From: JAICMB01 sp049514735
Lineage (GTDB): Bacteria > Acidobacteriota > Terriglobia > Bryobacterales > Bryobacteraceae
Direction of reading: 5' to 3'
Length of the DNA stretch: 8,376 nucleotides
NCBI GenBank assembly: GCA_049514735.1
Contig: JBEKUT010000325.1
Coordinates: forward strand, 1 to 8,376
The notes under the pieces were generated by a model, which searched no databases, was not told where the DNA came from, and worked only from the letters and a program-made list of their open reading frames with translations. The position numbers and the translations under genes were made by a program. Shown here piece after piece: positions 5,782 to 8,376 of the stretch (position 1 is the first letter of the stretch; every line of letters starts with the position of its first letter).

Positions 5782-6218
5782 CTCCCACAATTGTCCGGAT
5801 AGTCCAACACGAGCATGATAACCAGCCTGCGTCTGCATTTCTTCGCGGGATTCGACACCACGATTGGAGACCGAAATGGCTCGAAACCGTCTACCTCCGC
5901 ATTAAGCTCATAGCTCCCGGATTTTAGTTGGCCAAAGATGAACGCGCCGTCACTGGCGGTCTTTACGGTGGCGAGAACTGGCGCGTCCTGCAAGAACCGC
6001 CGGCCGGCCTCATCGATACCAAAAAACGGCAGACCCTTAACAACCTTCACCGTTGCGCCCGCAACAGGTCCGCCGCTCCGATCAATGAGCTTTCCGCATA
6101 TGCACCGAACTGGCTTGAGGGGGCGGACCTTGCCGCAAATCACTTCGGCCCTCAAAGCGCCAAGAGGAAGAAAAAATCCAGCCATTGTCGTCGTAAGCAG
6201 ATGGCGTTTCTTGTTCAT
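5763..6218 (-). CDS. Exported carboxypeptidase-regulatory-like (beta-sandwich) domain protein
   Basis: The chosen ATG (6216-6218) is preceded by AGGAAGG (complement of 6226-6232) seven nt upstream; a longer in-frame form from 6311 has no such site and would bury the signal peptide. The 151-residue product begins MNKKRHLL, then a hydrophobic stretch ending LRA-E (residues 22-25), a typical signal peptide. Residues ~40-125 match the CarboxypepD_reg-like fold (GKLIDRSGGPVAGATVKVV, SDGAFIFGQLKSGSYELNAE, DGFEPF), a beta-sandwich common in secreted acidobacterial proteins. Cys 28, 39, 41, 128 and 144 could form disulfides. No catalytic domain is present, so a binding or structural role outside the cytoplasm is likely. 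It lies 89 nt downstream of the VOC gene on the same strand and could be cotranscribed with it. Confidence 0.85.
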   Translation of the reverse strand: MNKKRHLLTTTMAGFFLPLGALRAEVICGKVRPLKPVRCICGKLIDRSGGPVAGATVKVVKGLPFFGIDEAGRRFLQDAPVLATVKTASDGAFIFGQLKSGSYELNAEVDGFEPFRSPIVVSNPAKKCRRRLVIMLVLDYPDNCGSYVMKQ

Positions 6219-6307
6219 TAGGGGTCCTTCCTGAGTTCGCGACAATCGCCTTTCCGGCATCAAGATTCCGCAGCGTATCGCGATCCAAGTTGCGATGACC
6301 CACCCCC

Positions 6308-7231
6308 TCACTTATCCAAAATCGGCGAACAACACGGCGTCTGCACCGGCTTCGGCTCCATCAACTCCGCCCGCGTCAAATCCGGATCGTAAAGGTTGAG
6401 TTGCCACTTCCCATCCCGCCCGATCTTTGGCCCCTGCTCGATCTTCATATCGCGACCCTGCAGCGTCTTGTACGCCGCATCCACGCTCGGCACACCCAAC
6501 GCCAAATGATGCATCACGCCCAGCGACTTGGGCGACGGATTGTTCACGTTCAACATATATTCGACCCAGTCCGTTCCATCCGGCACCCGCATGTCCACCC
6601 AATCCACGCGGCCGTCCTTCATCCCGCCGTGCCAGATATCATGGCATCCCAGAATATCGCGATAAAAAGCATCGGCCGCGGCGCGGTCCTTCACCGTGAT
6701 ACCGACATGAATAATGCGCTGCGAGATTCGCGTGTCCGGTAAAAACTTGCCGAAATTCTTGCTATGCAGCGATCCCGGCATGTACTGCACAAACTCGACA
6801 TTGTGCCCATCCGGATCTTTCAGCATCATGCTGACGTTGCCATCCAGACCCGGCTTCAACGTATCGGGCACCTTCACGCCCTTGCTCGCCAGATAATCGC
6901 GAAGTTGCTGGATGTTGGTGGTCTCCAGCGCGATATGCGACAAGCGGTCCTCGGTATCGCTCTTCAGCTCCGGAAACACCTCGATGTACTGATGGTCGTT
7001 GACCTTGAAATACGTCAGCATCAAGCCGCCGCTGGGCTTGTCGATAGTGAACGGCTCCTCGAACCCGAGATAGTGCCCGTAAAATTCCCTGCTTGCCGCC
7101 AGGTCTTTCGTCTTCAATCCGATATGCGCCACGCCAACGATGGGCGGACGCTCTACTTGGCTCTGAGCGGAGCAGGGCAGCAATGCCAGCAACATTGCCA
7201 GCAGCGGGGCCGGAAAAATCACAGTTCTCAT
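6308..7231 (-). CDS. Exported two-module VOC (glyoxalase/dioxygenase superfamily) protein
   Basis: The product has 307 residues from ATG 7229-7231, which has GAAGG (complement of 7236-7240) four nt upstream; an upstream in-frame ATG at 7255 has no such site. Residues 1-22 are a signal peptide (MRTVIF, Leu/Ala core, PCSA), so the protein should act in the periplasm or outside. Two beta-alpha-beta-beta-beta modules follow: ~34-152 and ~172-293. Each keeps the four metal-ligand positions of the superfamily: H36, E84, H99, E146 in the first and H175, E224, H242, E289 in the second. A metal-dependent lyase, isomerase or dioxygenase activity is therefore possible, but the substrate cannot be read from the sequence. 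Cytoplasmic VOC enzymes are usual, so the leader is notable. The C-terminus carries a Cys pair (300-301). Confidence 0.88.
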   Translation of the reverse strand: MRTVIFPAPLLAMLLALLPCSAQSQVERPPIVGVAHIGLKTKDLAASREFYGHYLGFEEPFTIDKPSGGLMLTYFKVNDHQYIEVFPELKSDTEDRLSHIALETTNIQQLRDYLASKGVKVPDTLKPGLDGNVSMMLKDPDGHNVEFVQYMPGSLHSKNFGKFLPDTRISQRIIHVGITVKDRAAADAFYRDILGCHDIWHGGMKDGRVDWVDMRVPDGTDWVEYMLNVNNPSPKSLGVMHHLALGVPSVDAAYKTLQGRDMKIEQGPKIGRDGKWQLNLYDPDLTRAELMEPKPVQTPCCSPILDK

Positions 7232-7252
7232 TGTGCCTTCAGTATATGCATT

Positions 7253-7266
7253 CACGGCGAGCCGTG
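7253..7266. promoter_or_regulatory. Palindrome in the divergent intergenic region (operator candidate)
   Basis: CACGGC (7253-7258) and GCCGTG (7261-7266) are perfect inverted arms around GA. The site lies between the divergent VOC (start 7231) and arylsulfotransferase (start 7333) genes, where a regulator controlling both could bind. It could also be chance in GC-rich DNA. Confidence 0.2.
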
Positions 7267-7332
7267 GCGGCGCAAAATCTACCGAGGAAAAAACACGCCC
7301 GCCGGGTTAACATTGAAGGACTTCACGAACGA

Positions 7333-8376
7333 ATGATGAACACCAAGCATAGCTGTCTCTTATCTCTTTGGATCGTTGCGTTAGCGGCCGGGGCTAACCT
7401 GGAAGCAACCATCACGATCGCATTGGCTCCCACTACGTCCACCCCTTCCTCCGCCTTGGCAAACCCCTCCGCGCCTTTGGGCACGTTGGTGCATTGGTCC
7501 ACCACCGTGACCGACACCGGTTCGGGAACGCTTTGGTACCGTTTCCGCGCTGCCGAGCAAGCGCCCCACTCGCGCGGGACCACCGCCACCGTTTATCAAA
7601 CGATCGTCGACTACGGACCCACTAACTCCCTCGACTGGACTGAAATGGACCACGAAGGCGCGTACGCGATTGAAGCTTCCGTCGAAGACACAACTACCGG
7701 TGAGACCGCCACGGCGGTTGTTCCCTTCACCTTCACCACGCGTCTCGCCGATGCCACCACTCCCGTAATCAGTCCCACCGCCAACCCGCTTGTGTTTTTG
7801 TACAGCGCGCCGGGTTGCAAAGAAGGCAGCCAGATGCTGGTGCAGTTCCAATCGCCGGACGGAGTGGTGACCAAGACGCCCTACCAGGCGTGTCACTCCC
7901 GCACCAGCATGAATTTTTATCTCGCCGGGATGCGCGCCCAGACCACCTATCAGGTCCAGCACACAATTAGCACCGGAGCCAATACGACGCAGGGCCCGGC
8001 ACTAACAGTAACTTCGGGCTCGATCACGATAACGCCGCCGTCTTATAACGTGTACATGCCCGCGGCCAGCGCATCCAATGGCGGCATCCTGTTCCAATGC
8101 GGATTGGAGGTCCCTACTCTCGCAACGGATCTTGCTGGAAACGTTGTTTGGTACTACACGGGACCAATCACTTTTACGACTCGCGCCATAGCCGGTGGCT
8201 ATTTCCTCGGCATCTACGAGAACGATACCACCGATCCTTCCCACGAATATTTCGCCAAATTCGATCTCGCCGGCAATATTCTCGCCGAGACAAATGCCGC
8301 GCGCGTGAACCAGCAGCTTGCGGCGCTCGGGCGCCACCCCATCGACGCGTTCCACCACGAAGCCCGCCAGCTTCCC
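7333..8376 (+). CDS. Arylsulfotransferase (ASST)-family protein, 3' end outside window
   Basis: The frame is open from ATG 7333 (or the adjacent ATG 7336) to the last base, 348 codons without a stop. GAAGGA at 7315-7320 is a possible but rather distant ribosome site. The N-terminus (MMNTKHSCLLSLWIVALAAG) is a signal peptide. Residues ~28-230 are Thr/Ser-rich beta-sandwich sequence, as in the N-terminal domain of these proteins. From ~235 beta-propeller-like blades begin (GNVVWYYTG, GGYFLGIYEND, FDLAGNIL), ending in the motif IDAFHHEARQLP (337-348), typical of the acidobacterial branch of the family, in which active-site His residues lie in the propeller. ASST transfers sulfate between phenolic compounds. 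Known members are ~550-600 residues, so roughly 200 are missing. The catalytic His and Arg beyond this motif cannot be checked. The gene is divergent from the VOC gene. Confidence 0.85.
   Translation, partial: MMNTKHSCLLSLWIVALAAGANLEATITIALAPTTSTPSSALANPSAPLGTLVHWSTTVTDTGSGTLWYRFRAAEQAPHSRGTTATVYQTIVDYGPTNSLDWTEMDHEGAYAIEASVEDTTTGETATAVVPFTFTTRLADATTPVISPTANPLVFLYSAPGCKEGSQMLVQFQSPDGVVTKTPYQACHSRTSMNFYLAGMRAQTTYQVQHTISTGANTTQGPALTVTSGSITITPPSYNVYMPAASASNGGILFQCGLEVPTLATDLAGNVVWYYTGPITFTTRAIAGGYFLGIYENDTTDPSHEYFAKFDLAGNILAETNAARVNQQLAALGRHPIDAFHHEARQLP

Noticed and set aside
7381..7962. Long minus-strand open frame opposite the arylsulfotransferase
   Set aside because: The + strand frame carries a signal peptide and family motifs; the minus frame is Gly/Arg-rich and unrecognisable, as expected of an antisense shadow in GC-rich DNA.

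Overview
The window is GC-rich and bacterial. Several protein families look like those of Acidobacteriota of the Bryobacterales/'Candidatus Solibacter' type: a membrane HD-GYP/GAF/GGDEF sensor, a small MTIDERLEAL-type coiled-coil protein, a secreted two-module VOC protein and an arylsulfotransferase. This placement rests on family recognition from memory, not on a search. No RNA gene, intact insertion sequence or CRISPR array was seen.

Layout. Bases 1-2340 (+) hold the C-terminal 779 residues of a cyclic-di-GMP signalling protein whose start lies left of the window. A terminator-like hairpin follows, and then a tight three-gene unit on the + strand (2584-4796; junctions overlap by 1 nt or abut). 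Its genes are a duplicated-domain protein resembling small proteins found beside PAAR/type VI effector genes, a Cys-rich protein with a toxin-like C-terminal region, and a SUMF1 (FGE-sulfatase fold) domain protein. A near-copy of the first hairpin (34/38 identical) closes this unit. A convergent small coiled-coil gene (4843-5127, -) carries a 21-bp tandem repeat.

Bases 5128-5762 contain no intact gene. They hold two gene remnants: a frameshifted, internally deleted acidobacterial-type hypothetical gene (5321-5609) and the N-terminal stub of a HicB-like antitoxin (5659-5781). Next come two minus-strand genes for exported proteins, a carboxypeptidase-regulatory-like domain protein (5763-6218) and a two-module VOC protein (6308-7231). 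Divergent from these is an arylsulfotransferase gene (7333 to the window end, incomplete).

The most interesting part is the 2584-4796 cassette. Its first two genes resemble an effector module (adaptor or companion plus toxin-like protein). The third adds a SUMF1-fold protein that lacks the FGE cysteine pair and has two plausible starts, one giving an exported form and one a cytoplasmic form. Near-identical hairpins flank the cassette in direct orientation. An effector/partner role is inference: no secretion apparatus, VgrG or PAAR gene lies in the window.
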